Positions 8,758 through 17,650 of a stretch of 64,000 nt of DNA are shown piece by piece. Source of the stretch: G965222335 sp965222335 (GTDB taxonomy: Bacteria; Pseudomonadota; Gammaproteobacteria; Pseudomonadales; Halieaceae). The notes under the pieces were generated by a model. It made no database searches, was not told the origin of the DNA, and saw only the letters and a program-made list of their open reading frames with translations. The translations under genes were made by a program, and so were the position numbers. The stretch lies in the NCBI GenBank assembly GCA_965222335.1, contig OZ244944.1, positions 1,488,001 to 1,552,000 of the forward strand, in the 5' to 3' direction. Each line of letters starts with the position of its first letter. Positions within the stretch are counted from its first letter, which is position 1.

Positions 8758-9066
8758 ATGACTCATGTAGTAACAGACAATTGCCAAGCCTGCCGCTTCG
8801 CCGAATGTGTGGCTACCTGCCCCGTGGACTGTTTTCACATAGGGGATGACATGCTCTACATTGACCCCGTCGAGTGTATCGACTGCGCCGCCTGCATCCC
8901 CGCCTGCCCGGTGCAGGCTATATATTCTGAATACGACATGCCTGAAGAAAAGCGTCACTGGCTCGACGTGAATGCGCGGGAATCGCAAAGACTACCTGTC
9001 ATACGTGAAACCATCGAGCCGCTACCAACCGCCATGGAGCGACAGAAGGAGCTCGGTTTTGATTGA
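8758..9066 (+). CDS. 7Fe ferredoxin (3Fe-4S plus 4Fe-4S), FdI type
   Basis: A 102-residue ferredoxin. Cys at 9, 12, 17, 21, 25, 40, 43, 46 and 50 follow the Azotobacter FdI arrangement, in which one 3Fe-4S and one 4Fe-4S cluster are bound; CPVDC and CIDCAAC are characteristic. The start at 8758 has AAGG upstream and begins MTHVVTDNC, as usual. Codons upstream in the same frame overlap the ABM gene and are not used. It directly precedes an FprA-type reductase and probably receives electrons from it. It could feed the P450 encoded at 18.7 kb or the acyl-CoA dehydrogenase step. Confidence 0.92.
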   Translation: MTHVVTDNCQACRFAECVATCPVDCFHIGDDMLYIDPVECIDCAACIPACPVQAIYSEYDMPEEKRHWLDVNARESQRLPVIRETIEPLPTAMERQKELGFD

Positions 9067-9111
9067 CCCAGTAACTATTTTCTCGTGCGTTTCTCAGGTT
9101 GCTAGTACCTG

Positions 9112-10467
9112 ATGGCAGAGTCGCACGAAAAGGCAACATCGCGTTTCGAGATCGCAATCGTCGGAGCCGGGCCCAGTGGTTTCTACGCGGCCGACGCGTT
9201 GCTGCGGTCCGACCTGCCTGTCGCCGTGGATGTCTATGAGCGACTGCCCGCCCCCTTCGGGTTGGTCCGCTACGGTGTGGCGCCTGACCACCCGCGGCTG
9301 AAATCAACTATCAAGGTCTTTGAGAAAATCGCTCAGGATCCTCGATTCAGTTTCCTCGGTAATGTGGACATTGGAAGCGATATTACTCTGGGAGAGCTTC
9401 GTGACCACTACGACGTGGTTATACTCGCCCACGGCGCCCGTCGGGGGCGCTCAGTAGACATGCCGGGCGGAGACCTGAAAGGCTGCCACACGGCCACGGA
9501 TTTCGTGGGCTGGTACAACGGACATCCGGACTTTGCTAGTTTGCGCTTCGACCTGAGTGCACATAGCGTGGCTATCGTGGGAAACGGTAATGTTGCCCTC
9601 GATCTAGCAAGGATCCTCCTGCAGCCCATCGATACCCTTCGGCAAACCGACATCGCTACGCATGCGCTGGAGGCACTGGCGAAAAGCAGCGTACGGGACG
9701 TCCATTTGATCGGCCGACGCGGTCCTGCGCAGGCAGCGTTTACAAACATGGAGTTGCGGGAACTGGGGGAAATACCTGGCGTTACGCCCATCGTCGATGT
9801 CGCTCAGCTGGAGCTCACTGATGCCACGGAGACAGAGCTCGCGGACAGGAAGAGTTTCCTAACCTGCAAGAACCTCGACATCCTTCGATCCTACTCGGAA
9901 AGAAGTGACGCTGACTGTGAGCGCAGGATCATCTTCCACTTTTTACGCAGTCCGCTTCGGGCAAAGGGCTCGGAGCACATTGAAGGGCTCACGCTTGCAG
10001 TCAACCGATTGGAGGGCCCCCCTTTCAAGCAGCGCGCGGTGGCCACGGAAGAAACGCAGGAAATTGGCTGCGGTCTCCTGTTCAGCAGTATCGGGTACCA
10101 GGGCGAGCCGGTAGCAACGCTGCCTTTTGACGAAGGCGCAGGCACCTATTGCAACGACGAGGGCAAGGTCGCCGGCGAACCAGGTCTTTTTACTGCCGGG
10201 TGGATCAAGCGCGGTCCAAGCGGAATCATCGGCACAAACAAGGCCTGCTCCCAGGAAACCGTCGGTCATGTATTGCAATACCTGGAAGGGTCAAGCGTAC
10301 CTGGAACGAAAAAGGGCTTCGACGGTGTGCGGCACCTGCTAGAGCACAAGGTAGTAACTTTCGACGCCTGGAGCCGTCTGGATGAGCTGGAAATCAACGC
10401 AGGGGCGAAACTCGGCAAGCCCCGGGAAAAAATACTCGATTTCCCCGCGGCCATTGCTTCCCTGTAG
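9112..10467 (+). CDS. Ferredoxin-NADP+ reductase, FprA/adrenodoxin-reductase type
   Basis: A 451-residue FAD flavoprotein with an N-terminal dinucleotide motif (IVGAGPSGFYAADAL), the family block PFGLVRYGVAPDHP and a second NADPH motif (VGNGNVALDLARIL). The C-terminal GWIKRGPSGIIGTNK is also diagnostic. It transfers electrons from NADPH to ferredoxin. It is the last gene of the plus-strand operon, 45 bases after the 7Fe ferredoxin. Its 3' end meets the CoA-transferase gene on the other strand with only 18 bases between. Together with the ferredoxins it forms the likely redox chain for the P450 of the locus. The start has no strong ribosome site. Confidence 0.92.
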   Translation: MAESHEKATSRFEIAIVGAGPSGFYAADALLRSDLPVAVDVYERLPAPFGLVRYGVAPDHPRLKSTIKVFEKIAQDPRFSFLGNVDIGSDITLGELRDHYDVVILAHGARRGRSVDMPGGDLKGCHTATDFVGWYNGHPDFASLRFDLSAHSVAIVGNGNVALDLARILLQPIDTLRQTDIATHALEALAKSSVRDVHLIGRRGPAQAAFTNMELRELGEIPGVTPIVDVAQLELTDATETELADRKSFLTCKNLDILRSYSERSDADCERRIIFHFLRSPLRAKGSEHIEGLTLAVNRLEGPPFKQRAVATEETQEIGCGLLFSSIGYQGEPVATLPFDEGAGTYCNDEGKVAGEPGLFTAGWIKRGPSGIIGTNKACSQETVGHVLQYLEGSSVPGTKKGFDGVRHLLEHKVVTFDAWSRLDELEINAGAKLGKPREKILDFPAAIASL

Positions 10468-10485
10468 GACCGCCCTCTTTCCCAG

Positions 10486-11664
10486 CTATTTCAGCGCCAG
10501 GATCTCTTCAACGTCGGAACCCTCCAGACCGAGTTCCTCGAGCACCTCGGCGGTATGCGCACCCAACGCAGGAGGGCCAAGCCCTGGCGCTGTCATTCCC
10601 ACGTCAACAGGATTGCGGATTAATTTGAAGGGCTGTCCGGATCCGGGAAGTAGAAATTCCTGAAAAAGACTTCTCTCCGTCACCACGGGCAAATCTATAG
10701 CCTCACTCACCGAATTCACTCGACCCACGGAAAGCCCCGCCTGACCGAGAAGCTCAACCCATTCTGCAACGGTACGTTCAAGGAACACCGGCTCAAGCAA
10801 GGCGTCGAGGTCCCCCCGATGCTGTATCCGGGATTCCATATTTGCAAAACGCTTGTCGCTGGTCCAGTCAGCTTGATCCAGAGCTTCGCAAAGACGCTGG
10901 AATTGCCGGTCACTCGCCGTTGCAAGCATAAACTCACCGTCGGACGCCGCATAGACTCTGTAGGGAACAGCGCTGGGAGCCCCGGAACCGAGCTTTGCGG
11001 GGTCTTCTCCCGTGGCGAAGTAGCCTGCTACCTGATGACACATCAGCAGGAAGGCGCTGTCGATGAGCGCAGTCTGCACGTGCTCCCCCATCCCGGTGGC
11101 CCCGCGGCGCTGCAATGCCGCCATAATACCAATGGTAGCCCACATACCAGTGGAGACATCCAGCACTGACGGTGCAATGCGCACCGATGGACCGCCCTCC
11201 TCGCCAGTAAAGCTCATCAGGCCCGAAACAGCCTGTACGAGGGCGTCGTACCCCGGCATCTCCTTGCCGGCGGGGCCGTTCCCGAAGGCTGACACGGAGC
11301 AATGAACAATTGAGGGATTGAGGCGGGACACACAGTCATGTGTCAGATTCAGCTTTTCCGGGACGCCCGGCGGAAAGCTATCGATGAGGACGTCGGCGCC
11401 TTTTATCAGCAATTCCAAAGCCCTCCGGCTTGCCGGATCACGATAATCCAGCTTAATGCTCCGCTTGTTGCGGTTAACCGAGGCAAAAACCGTCGACGTT
11501 GCGTCAGCTCGGGGTGGTAGTAAGCGGGTATCATCGCCGAGCGGAGAGCGCTCTATCTTAATCACGTCGGCGCCCATATCGCCGAATGTCATCGCCGCCA
11601 GCGGACCAGCAATGTTGGTGGCAAGATCAAGGACACGAAGGCCCTCGTAGGTGCTTCCAAACAT
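10486..11664 (-). CDS. Class III CoA-transferase (CaiB/BaiF, possibly racemase-like)
   Basis: A protein of the family III CoA-transferases, 392 residues, which also includes alpha-methylacyl-CoA racemases. The start at 11664 is chosen because GAGG lies eight bases upstream and the family start (GLRVLDLAT) follows within nine residues; the GTG at 11694 is less likely. PGYDALVQA carries the conserved catalytic Asp of the family. It may move CoA between acids or epimerise a methyl-branched acyl-CoA, as a terpenoid-derived chain would need. It is the last gene of the large minus-strand operon (17.5 to 10.5 kb), 116 bases after the crotonase gene. Confidence 0.85.
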   Translation of the reverse strand: MFGSTYEGLRVLDLATNIAGPLAAMTFGDMGADVIKIERSPLGDDTRLLPPRADATSTVFASVNRNKRSIKLDYRDPASRRALELLIKGADVLIDSFPPGVPEKLNLTHDCVSRLNPSIVHCSVSAFGNGPAGKEMPGYDALVQAVSGLMSFTGEEGGPSVRIAPSVLDVSTGMWATIGIMAALQRRGATGMGEHVQTALIDSAFLLMCHQVAGYFATGEDPAKLGSGAPSAVPYRVYAASDGEFMLATASDRQFQRLCEALDQADWTSDKRFANMESRIQHRGDLDALLEPVFLERTVAEWVELLGQAGLSVGRVNSVSEAIDLPVVTERSLFQEFLLPGSGQPFKLIRNPVDVGMTAPGLGPPALGAHTAEVLEELGLEGSDVEEILALK

Positions 11665-11780
11665 ATGATGAGCCTCGGCTTTTGCCTGGACCACTATTCA
11701 GCGACTATAGCGCAGGAGGGTTTCCGAATCCGACTGCATTTCGCGGCCGCTGTGCCCAGGCTTCCAAGTGCAACTGACCG

Positions 11781-12617
11781 CTAACCATCATCGCTAACGC
11801 CTGGCCCCTGGTTGTATCGTGGCTCACGCTTTTCCAGCGCCGCCTCAACGCCCTCCCGCAAATCGCGGGTGCGGGTCATTGCCGCCACACCCCAAAAACT
11901 CGCGCTCATTGCCGCATTGAGATCCATATTCCAGCCGTAGCGCAACTGCTGCTTTGTAGCCTCCAATGCCAGACGGGGCCACCGGGCGATCCGCGCCGCG
12001 GTCAATACACTCTCTTCCAACAATGACTCTGCCGCTACAACCCGATTGACGAGCCCAATATCCAACGCTGTTTGTGCATCGATGATATCGCCGGTGAGCG
12101 CGAGCTGCGCCGCCATACCTGAACCCACCAGGCGGGGCAGGAACCAGGTACCCCCATTGCCGGGGTTGAGGCCCAACCTTATGTAAGTCTCTCCGAGCCG
12201 CGCGCTCTCAGAAGCTATGCGAATATCGCAGGCAAGCGCCAAATCCAGACCACCGGCTGTTGCTCCGCCGTTGATCGCGGCAATAATCGGCAGCCTGCAA
12301 TGAACGAGGCGCTGCGTAACAGGAAACAGGACACGGGCGTTGTAGGGCTCCTCTTCAATATCCAGTTGCGTATCGAGGTATTCCTTGAACGCCTTCAAAT
12401 CAGCGCCGGCACAGAACTGCTTGCCGGCTCCAGTGATCACCAGGACACGAACAGACTTGTCCTGCTCCAGCTTATCAAGGGCTGCCATAAAGTCTCTTGC
12501 AAGCTCAGGGATAACACCGTTACCGGATTCAGGTCGGTTCAAAACCAGCGTCACCACGCCATTCGCACTGGGTTCAGTATACAGCGTTTCGTAATCGACC
12601 CTTTCAGTCATGCTCAT
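11781..12617 (-). CDS. Enoyl-CoA hydratase/isomerase (crotonase family)
   Basis: A crotonase-fold protein of 278 residues. The oxyanion-hole segments FCAGADLKAF and NGGATAGGLDLALACD are intact, and GETYIRLGLNPGNGG supplies one of the two usual catalytic acids. The other position holds Asp in GGLDLA instead of Glu, so it could be a hydratase or an isomerase. The ATG at 12617 is used; GTG at 12620 and ATG at 12611 are alternatives without clear ribosome sites. It follows the thiolase gene by about ten bases in the minus-strand operon and fits a beta-oxidation step. Confidence 0.88.
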   Translation of the reverse strand: MSMTERVDYETLYTEPSANGVVTLVLNRPESGNGVIPELARDFMAALDKLEQDKSVRVLVITGAGKQFCAGADLKAFKEYLDTQLDIEEEPYNARVLFPVTQRLVHCRLPIIAAINGGATAGGLDLALACDIRIASESARLGETYIRLGLNPGNGGTWFLPRLVGSGMAAQLALTGDIIDAQTALDIGLVNRVVAAESLLEESVLTAARIARWPRLALEATKQQLRYGWNMDLNAAMSASFWGVAAMTRTRDLREGVEAALEKREPRYNQGPGVSDDG

Positions 12618-12628
12618 CACTTGGATAG

Positions 12629-13810
12629 TCAGGTAAGTTTGATTTTCTCACAAATGGTGGTCACTGCCAGCGCATAACTGCCAGCTATCCATCCGCCTCC
12701 ATTAACGGCCATGGCGATGCGCGGAGCATCCAGTTGGCGCTTACCCGCACGACCAGAAAGCTGGAAGAAGAGTTCCGCAACCTGAGCAGCACCCGTCGCC
12801 CCCAGGGCATGGCCTCGGCTGAGCAGCCCGCCACTGGTGTTCACGGGGATCGCGCCGTCGATGGCGGTTCTACCGCTGCGAATCAGATCCGGCGAGCAGC
12901 CAGGTTCGCAAAGGCCTATCTCCTCGTATTGCAACAGCTCGGCGGGAGCGGCGGCGTCGTGTAGCTCAATGCAGTCCAGATCGGCGACGCCGCAGCCTGC
13001 CAGTTCATACGCCGACCGGGCACTCGGTATCACAGGACTGATTCCATCGCCGGCATTCGAAGCCATAGCGCAAGCATTGATCCGCACGGCATGCTTACCA
13101 CCGAAGCGCTTCAGGTACGCCTCAGAGCACACGAGTATCGCCACACAACCGTCTGTCAGAGGCGCGCACATCGGCAGCGTCAGGGGTGGCACTATAACCC
13201 GACCGTTAACTACCTCCTCAACCGTCTGTGGACTGGTAAATTGGGCTATCGGATTCATCGCGGCATTGCTCCGGTTCTTCACCGCCACCCGGCCGAAATC
13301 CTCGACGACCGCCTCGGTGGACTCCAGGTAGTCGCGAGCAACCGCGGCGTAACGATCCATGAGAACTGAGCTTCCCGATGTCTGTTCCGGGTAGCGTCCG
13401 ATTTCAAGCGTGTCGCAGGAGCCCCAGAGTGCTTTAAATGCCAGCTCTCTCTGAGTAACGTTCATCTTCTCCACGCCGATAACCAGCACGACCTCGGCAA
13501 CACCCGTGGCAACAGCTTCGTTAGCCAGAAAAAGCGCGCTGCCGCTCGAAGCGCAGGCGTTCTCCACATTGAAAAGTGGCACGCCGGCAAGCGGCGAGCC
13601 ACGCAACATGACCTGACCGCGAATCATTTCCTGCCCGGTAAGCGTTCCGGCGCCGGCGTTGCCGAAGTAAATCCGCTGGATATCGCCGTGCGGAACCCCC
13701 GTTTCGGTGTGCAGAGCGCTCACGGCGAGCATCGTCAGAGAGCGCAGATCGTGGTTATCCAGCTTACCGAACGGTGTTGTACCGACTCCCGCGATGTAAG
13801 CGTGCGTCAT
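12629..13810 (-). CDS. Thiolase, SCP-x/lipid-transfer type
   Basis: A 393-residue thiolase-fold enzyme. The start at 13810 overlaps the stop of ligase 2 as ATGA, showing translational coupling; the long open frame upstream is inside that ligase gene. Cys86 in NVENACASSGSA is the acyl-accepting nucleophile. CIELHDAAAP holds the second active-site His and SRGHALGATGAAQ the third block. The last thiolase block reads VNGGG where classical thiolases have Cys-x-Gly, as in several SCP-x-like enzymes. It should cleave a beta-ketoacyl-CoA formed in the pathway. SCP-x thiolases often act on branched or sterol-like side chains. Confidence 0.85.
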   Translation of the reverse strand: MTHAYIAGVGTTPFGKLDNHDLRSLTMLAVSALHTETGVPHGDIQRIYFGNAGAGTLTGQEMIRGQVMLRGSPLAGVPLFNVENACASSGSALFLANEAVATGVAEVVLVIGVEKMNVTQRELAFKALWGSCDTLEIGRYPEQTSGSSVLMDRYAAVARDYLESTEAVVEDFGRVAVKNRSNAAMNPIAQFTSPQTVEEVVNGRVIVPPLTLPMCAPLTDGCVAILVCSEAYLKRFGGKHAVRINACAMASNAGDGISPVIPSARSAYELAGCGVADLDCIELHDAAAPAELLQYEEIGLCEPGCSPDLIRSGRTAIDGAIPVNTSGGLLSRGHALGATGAAQVAELFFQLSGRAGKRQLDAPRIAMAVNGGGWIAGSYALAVTTICEKIKLT

Positions 13811-15408
13811 TTTGAGCTCGCTGCGCCCGGACGTGTCGGGGTCGCAGCACCGCCACCAATCTGGGCAGACTCCCCGTCCCAAAACCAGCTTCGGACTTCC
13901 CGCCGCAATACCTTGCCATAGCCACTTATGGGGAACTCTGCGACAAAATCCACCTGCTTCGGCTTCTTGTAACCGGCCATGTGCTCCGCGCAAAAGGCAA
14001 TTAATTGCTCGGCTGTACTTTCAGCGCCCGGCTCAAGTATGACCACGGCGTGCACGGCCTCTCCCCAGTAGGAGTCCGGTACGCCAACTACGACGGCATT
14101 GGCAACTTCGGGGTGCTGCACCAGCACTTCCTCCACCTCCCGCGGGTAGACATTGTTGCCACCTGAAATAATGACGTCCTTCGAGCGGTCCAGCAGGAAC
14201 AGGTAACCGTCTTGGTCAAATAGGCCTATATCCCCCGTAAAAAGCCACCCATCGCGTATCGCCTCTGCGGTCGCCTCCGGGTTGTTCCAGTATCCCGCCA
14301 TGACAACTTCGCCGCGCACCGCAATTTCACCAATCTGACCTGGTGGCAGTGGCTGACCATCTTCACCCATGCAGCAGGCCTCTACATCCGTACGAATCGT
14401 TCCCGCCGACCCGAGCCGTGGATCGTCCGTTTCTGCAAACTGCTTGTGCTGCTCAATGCTCATGCCAGTAATCGTGATGGGCGCTTCACCCTGACCGAAC
14501 AGCTGAATAAATACTGGACCGAAAGTTTCCATCGCCTTCTTCAGGTGTTCCGTATAGATGGGAGCACCGCCGTAGCAGATGCCCTTTAGGCTCGACAGGT
14601 CGTGACCGGGAGCAAAATCCTCAAGGCATTTCACAATCTGCGTTGGGGCCATAAACGCGACGTGGGAAATATGGTGCTTTTCGATCAAGGGGAAAAGCGT
14701 TGCGGGATTAAAGCTTGCGTGCTCATAGATCACGTTGCACGCGCCGCGTGCCACAGTAGGCAGCGCAATAATGCCACTGCCGTGGGACAGCGGCGCGCAG
14801 TGCAGCACCATTTCGCCACGCTGGATATTATAGAGGTCGGCGAGGTAATTCATGATCACGGCGTGGATAATGCGGTGCGTCCACAAGGCGCCCTTGGGCT
14901 TGCCGGTGGTTCCCGACGTATAGAATAGCCATGCTGGCGCCTCGGGCTCGAGATCCACGTACTTAGCCAGCCGATTGCCTTCCTGTAAAATGTGCTCGGG
15001 AAACTCGGCGCCCGGGTCGACAGACAAGGCGATCCTGTGATCGAGGTGCGGTGTAGAGCTTTGCAGCTTCGACATCTCGGCAGCCAGATTCTCGTCGGCA
15101 AACAGGACGCGAGCGCCGGAATTATCGACAATGTAAGCGACTTCTTTCGGATGCAACCTGGCGTTTATCGGGACCACGACAAGCCCGGATGCAAAGCAGG
15201 CGTAAACAATTTCAAGGATTCGCGGGCCGTTGGGGAGGCAGAAGGCGATGCAATCTCCCGGTCGTAACCCTAGCGCCAGGAGATTCCCCGCGAGGGTTAA
15301 CACACGATCGTAGTAGTCCGCATAGGTGATGTACTGATCAGCAAACACGATCGCCGGCTTGCCGGCGCTGTACAGCGCTCCCTTGTGCAGGAACGCGCAG
15401 GTGTTCAC
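13807..15408 (-). CDS. AMP-dependent acyl-CoA synthetase (ligase 2)
   Basis: A 533-residue acid-CoA ligase. The start is the GTG at 15408: it overlaps the DUF35 stop as GTGA, has GGTGG seven bases upstream and gives the usual family N-terminus (NTCAFLHKGALYSAGKPA). Motifs: YTSGTTGKPKGA, FGQGEAPIT, GWLFTGDIG, DRSKDVIISGGNNVYP and GYGKVLRRE with the catalytic Lys. It differs from ligase 1 in class and probably activates another acid of the pathway. It is coupled to the DUF35 gene upstream and the thiolase gene downstream. A Pro/Ala/Gly tail of about 20 residues ends the protein. Confidence 0.9.
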   Translation of the reverse strand: MNTCAFLHKGALYSAGKPAIVFADQYITYADYYDRVLTLAGNLLALGLRPGDCIAFCLPNGPRILEIVYACFASGLVVVPINARLHPKEVAYIVDNSGARVLFADENLAAEMSKLQSSTPHLDHRIALSVDPGAEFPEHILQEGNRLAKYVDLEPEAPAWLFYTSGTTGKPKGALWTHRIIHAVIMNYLADLYNIQRGEMVLHCAPLSHGSGIIALPTVARGACNVIYEHASFNPATLFPLIEKHHISHVAFMAPTQIVKCLEDFAPGHDLSSLKGICYGGAPIYTEHLKKAMETFGPVFIQLFGQGEAPITITGMSIEQHKQFAETDDPRLGSAGTIRTDVEACCMGEDGQPLPPGQIGEIAVRGEVVMAGYWNNPEATAEAIRDGWLFTGDIGLFDQDGYLFLLDRSKDVIISGGNNVYPREVEEVLVQHPEVANAVVVGVPDSYWGEAVHAVVILEPGAESTAEQLIAFCAEHMAGYKKPKQVDFVAEFPISGYGKVLRREVRSWFWDGESAQIGGGAATPTRPGAASSK

Positions 15409-15827
15409 GGGCTTCCACCGCCGGTAAGGGTAAACCAGGCGCAGGGCAGTTCTGGATTCTGGCCCGCCGGATCGGCCACGAAACGAACCGGCACATCGCA
15501 TAGATAGCCATCCCATCCGCCATCAGCATCCGGGGCGAGTCGCGCAAGCAGTTGTACGCCCTCATCGAGCTTTACGACGCCCAGGGCGTAGGGAATATCA
15601 GACTCAAAGCCATCAGGCGCCCCGAGGCGGAGTACCGTATAGCTGTGTAGCGTTGCGTTCCCGCTCGCTACCTGCCAGTCCAGGTTATCGGACTGGCATT
15701 GCGGGCAACGATAACGCGGGTACATATTTAGAGATGTACAATCCACACATTTCTGGACCACGAGTTTCCCGTCCAGAAGCGCTTCGCGATATTCGCGGAC
15801 GATCCGCGGCAGATTCTCAGCCATCAT
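15405..15827 (-). CDS. DUF35/OB-fold zinc-ribbon protein (thiolase or aldolase partner)
   Basis: A 140-residue protein with a rubredoxin-like zinc ribbon (Cys27, Cys30, Cys41, Cys44: CVDC and CPQC) followed by an OB fold (LHSYTVLRLGAP to VPVRFVADP). GAGGG lies six bases before the ATG at 15827. DUF35 proteins bind thiolase-fold partners; in steroid side-chain degradation the DUF35 part of ChsH2 binds the aldolase Ltp2. Here it overlaps the end of the Cys-less thiolase-fold gene by 11 bases, and a MaoC gene stands just before, so the same three-part arrangement is present. It probably does not catalyse anything alone. Confidence 0.88.
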   Translation of the reverse strand: MMAENLPRIVREYREALLDGKLVVQKCVDCTSLNMYPRYRCPQCQSDNLDWQVASGNATLHSYTVLRLGAPDGFESDIPYALGVVKLDEGVQLLARLAPDADGGWDGYLCDVPVRFVADPAGQNPELPCAWFTLTGGGSP

Positions 15828-17043
15828 AGGTGACCCTCTCAAGCATCAGGATTTGCGCGTCCATATAACTCCCTCCGGAGCCGCCAATAAGGCATCGTTT
15901 ACACCCATCAACCTGTCGCTCGGGTTCCGCCCGCCACAACAGCTGCCGCACCCCCTCAATAAGAAGCGCAAGACCACCGCCTACCCCTGTGTGTCCGGCA
16001 GAAAGCAGGCCCCCGTTTGTATTGATGGGGAAACTGCCGCCCGGATCGGCATGACCCGCCGCGACCCAGCGTGCGCCCTCGCCTTCCGGGGCAATGCGCA
16101 TGCCCTCCAGGGCTATAGCGGTCACTGCCGCGTAGGAATCATAGATTTGTGCAAGATCAGCATCCGAAGGTTCCCATCCAGACTGTCGGTAAGCGCGGTC
16201 AGCCGCTGTCTTCCAGCCCAGTTTGGACAGGTTGGTCTCCTGGCCGATGCTGTAATGACTCACACAACCACCGGACCCGGCGATTCGCACTGCAGTGTCA
16301 AGACCGCGATTGCGCGCGTTCTCGGCGCTGGTCATGACAAACGCCGCGGCCCCGTCCGCGAGCATCGGGCACTCCATGGCGTGTAGCGGGTCCGCCACCA
16401 TTCGCGAGCCGAGAACCTTTTCTACGGTCAACGGTTTATCACGGTACATGGCGTTGGGATTCAGGTTGGCCCATTTCCGGAGCGTGACGCACACAGAGGC
16501 CATATCCTCCGGGGAGCTATTAGTGTCGTGCATGTAACGCTGGGTAATCAGCGCACCGATCGCATTAAACTGCAAACCACTGGGCAATTCCCACTCACCG
16601 GGAATGCCGTTTTTACTGAGCATGGTGATCATTTCCTGCACATCGGCTGAGCCCCAGCGCTCACACTGCAATACCAGAATCGTGCGCGCATGGCCCGACG
16701 AAATCAGTCCGGAAGCGACACGGACTGCGTTATCGCTCGTCGACCCACCCGAATGCACCATCATGCTGGCCTTGGCTTTCCCAGAAAGGCCGAGTTCCTC
16801 GACCATGCGTGAGAATATGAGGTCGGCCTGATCGTCGGAAGAGTGAAGATTGGGAATGAGCAAAATTGTATCGATATCAGACGGACTCATAGAAGCATCG
16901 CGAAGAGCCCTTATGGCGACTTCGGTCAGGTCGCCAATGAAACTCCGATCGGGATATTTGCCGGACGGGATTTCACCCACCCCGACGAACACGGGGTCGT
17001 TATTGGCTGAAGGTGAAGTTGTCAGCACCCAATCGTCATTCAC
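15817..17043 (-). CDS. Thiolase-fold protein without catalytic cysteine, candidate retro-aldolase
   Basis: A 408-residue thiolase-superfamily protein. The place of the nucleophilic Cys reads VHSGGSTS (residues 96 to 103; Gly99 by alignment), and the usual active-site His block (HDxF) reads IYDSYAAV with Tyr301. NTNGGLLSAGH (His351) is kept. Such replacements are known from Ltp2-type steroid side-chain aldolases, which use tyrosines and need a DUF35 partner. The adjacent DUF35 and MaoC genes support this reading. A non-catalytic thiolase subunit is the alternative. The start (ATG at 17043) is five bases after the MaoC stop, with GAGGAG 12 bases upstream. Confidence 0.8.
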   Translation of the reverse strand: MNDDWVLTTSPSANNDPVFVGVGEIPSGKYPDRSFIGDLTEVAIRALRDASMSPSDIDTILLIPNLHSSDDQADLIFSRMVEELGLSGKAKASMMVHSGGSTSDNAVRVASGLISSGHARTILVLQCERWGSADVQEMITMLSKNGIPGEWELPSGLQFNAIGALITQRYMHDTNSSPEDMASVCVTLRKWANLNPNAMYRDKPLTVEKVLGSRMVADPLHAMECPMLADGAAAFVMTSAENARNRGLDTAVRIAGSGGCVSHYSIGQETNLSKLGWKTAADRAYRQSGWEPSDADLAQIYDSYAAVTAIALEGMRIAPEGEGARWVAAGHADPGGSFPINTNGGLLSAGHTGVGGGLALLIEGVRQLLWRAEPERQVDGCKRCLIGGSGGSYMDAQILMLERVTYDG

Positions 17044-17048
17044 TGTTG

Positions 17049-17528
17049 TTACTCCTCTGCCAGTTCTCGACGCGCCAGCATTATCTGGCGGAATTTCATG
17101 ACCTCGGTCTCTTCCTGGTTTATCACCGAGTAATCAACGGCGAGGGTTCCGTATTTCGGGTTGTCCCCCGGCTCCTTGTTCGCCACCACCGCGCGCACAT
17201 GCAGTGTATCTCCGGGCACTACCGGCTTCAGCGCCCGCAATCCCTGTACTTCAATGAGGGCGACAATCGCATCACCGTAGAACCCACTCAGTCCCACGAG
17301 CCCGACCGCCAGGGCAAAGGTGAGAGGGCCATGCGCCAGGCGAGTTCCGAAGCGCGTGCTTGTGGCGTACTCCTGGTCAGTATGTAGCGGGTAATGGTCA
17401 CCTGTCAGACCCGAGAACACAGTGAGATCGCCAGCGTCAATGGTCCTGCCGCGCGTGATCAGTACCTCATTGGGTTCGAAATCTTCGAAAGTCTTGGGGA
17501 CGGGGTCCAGGGTCAGTTTTTCGGTCAT
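17049..17528 (-). CDS. MaoC-like (R)-specific enoyl-CoA hydratase
   Basis: A 159-residue hot-dog-fold protein with the hydratase-2 motif: FSGLTGDHYPLHTDQEYA followed by FGTRLAHGPLTFAL. The Asp/His pair of the motif is intact, so hydration of an enoyl-CoA is likely. It is the first gene of the minus-strand operon that continues with the Cys-less thiolase-fold protein, DUF35, ligase 2, thiolase, crotonase and CoA-transferase. A hydratase placed directly before a DUF35/aldolase pair parallels ChsH1-ChsH2-Ltp2, where hydration prepares the retro-aldol cleavage. The operator and promoter lie immediately upstream. Confidence 0.9.
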   Translation of the reverse strand: MTEKLTLDPVPKTFEDFEPNEVLITRGRTIDAGDLTVFSGLTGDHYPLHTDQEYATSTRFGTRLAHGPLTFALAVGLVGLSGFYGDAIVALIEVQGLRALKPVVPGDTLHVRAVVANKEPGDNPKYGTLAVDYSVINQEETEVMKFRQIMLARRELAEE

Positions 17529-17539
17529 TCAATTTAACC

Positions 17540-17586
17540 AAACAATCATTTGTTTTTAATTGTAGCGGCTGCAGCGAGGTAGTCAA
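17540..17586 (-). promoter_or_regulatory. Promoter and TetR-type operator of the MaoC-CoA-transferase operon
   Basis: Read on the minus strand: TTGACT (17586-17581), 16-bp spacer, TACAAT (17564-17559), then the palindrome AAACAA-TGAT... seen on the plus strand as AAACAA-TCAT-TTGTTT (17540-17555). The operator begins three bases after the -10 box and would cover the transcription start. It ends 12 bases before the MaoC start codon. Confidence 0.75.
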
Positions 17587-17650
17587 TACCGCGCCTGCCC
17601 ATAACGCGGATTTTTTCGCAATGCGGCATGGGCGACAGGCTTCTAACTAC

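Noticed and set aside
15338..15565. Longer N-terminus of ligase 2 reaching into the DUF35 gene
   Set aside because: The frame is open to 15516, but the GTGA overlap at 15405-15408, the ribosome site and the family N-terminus favour the inner start.
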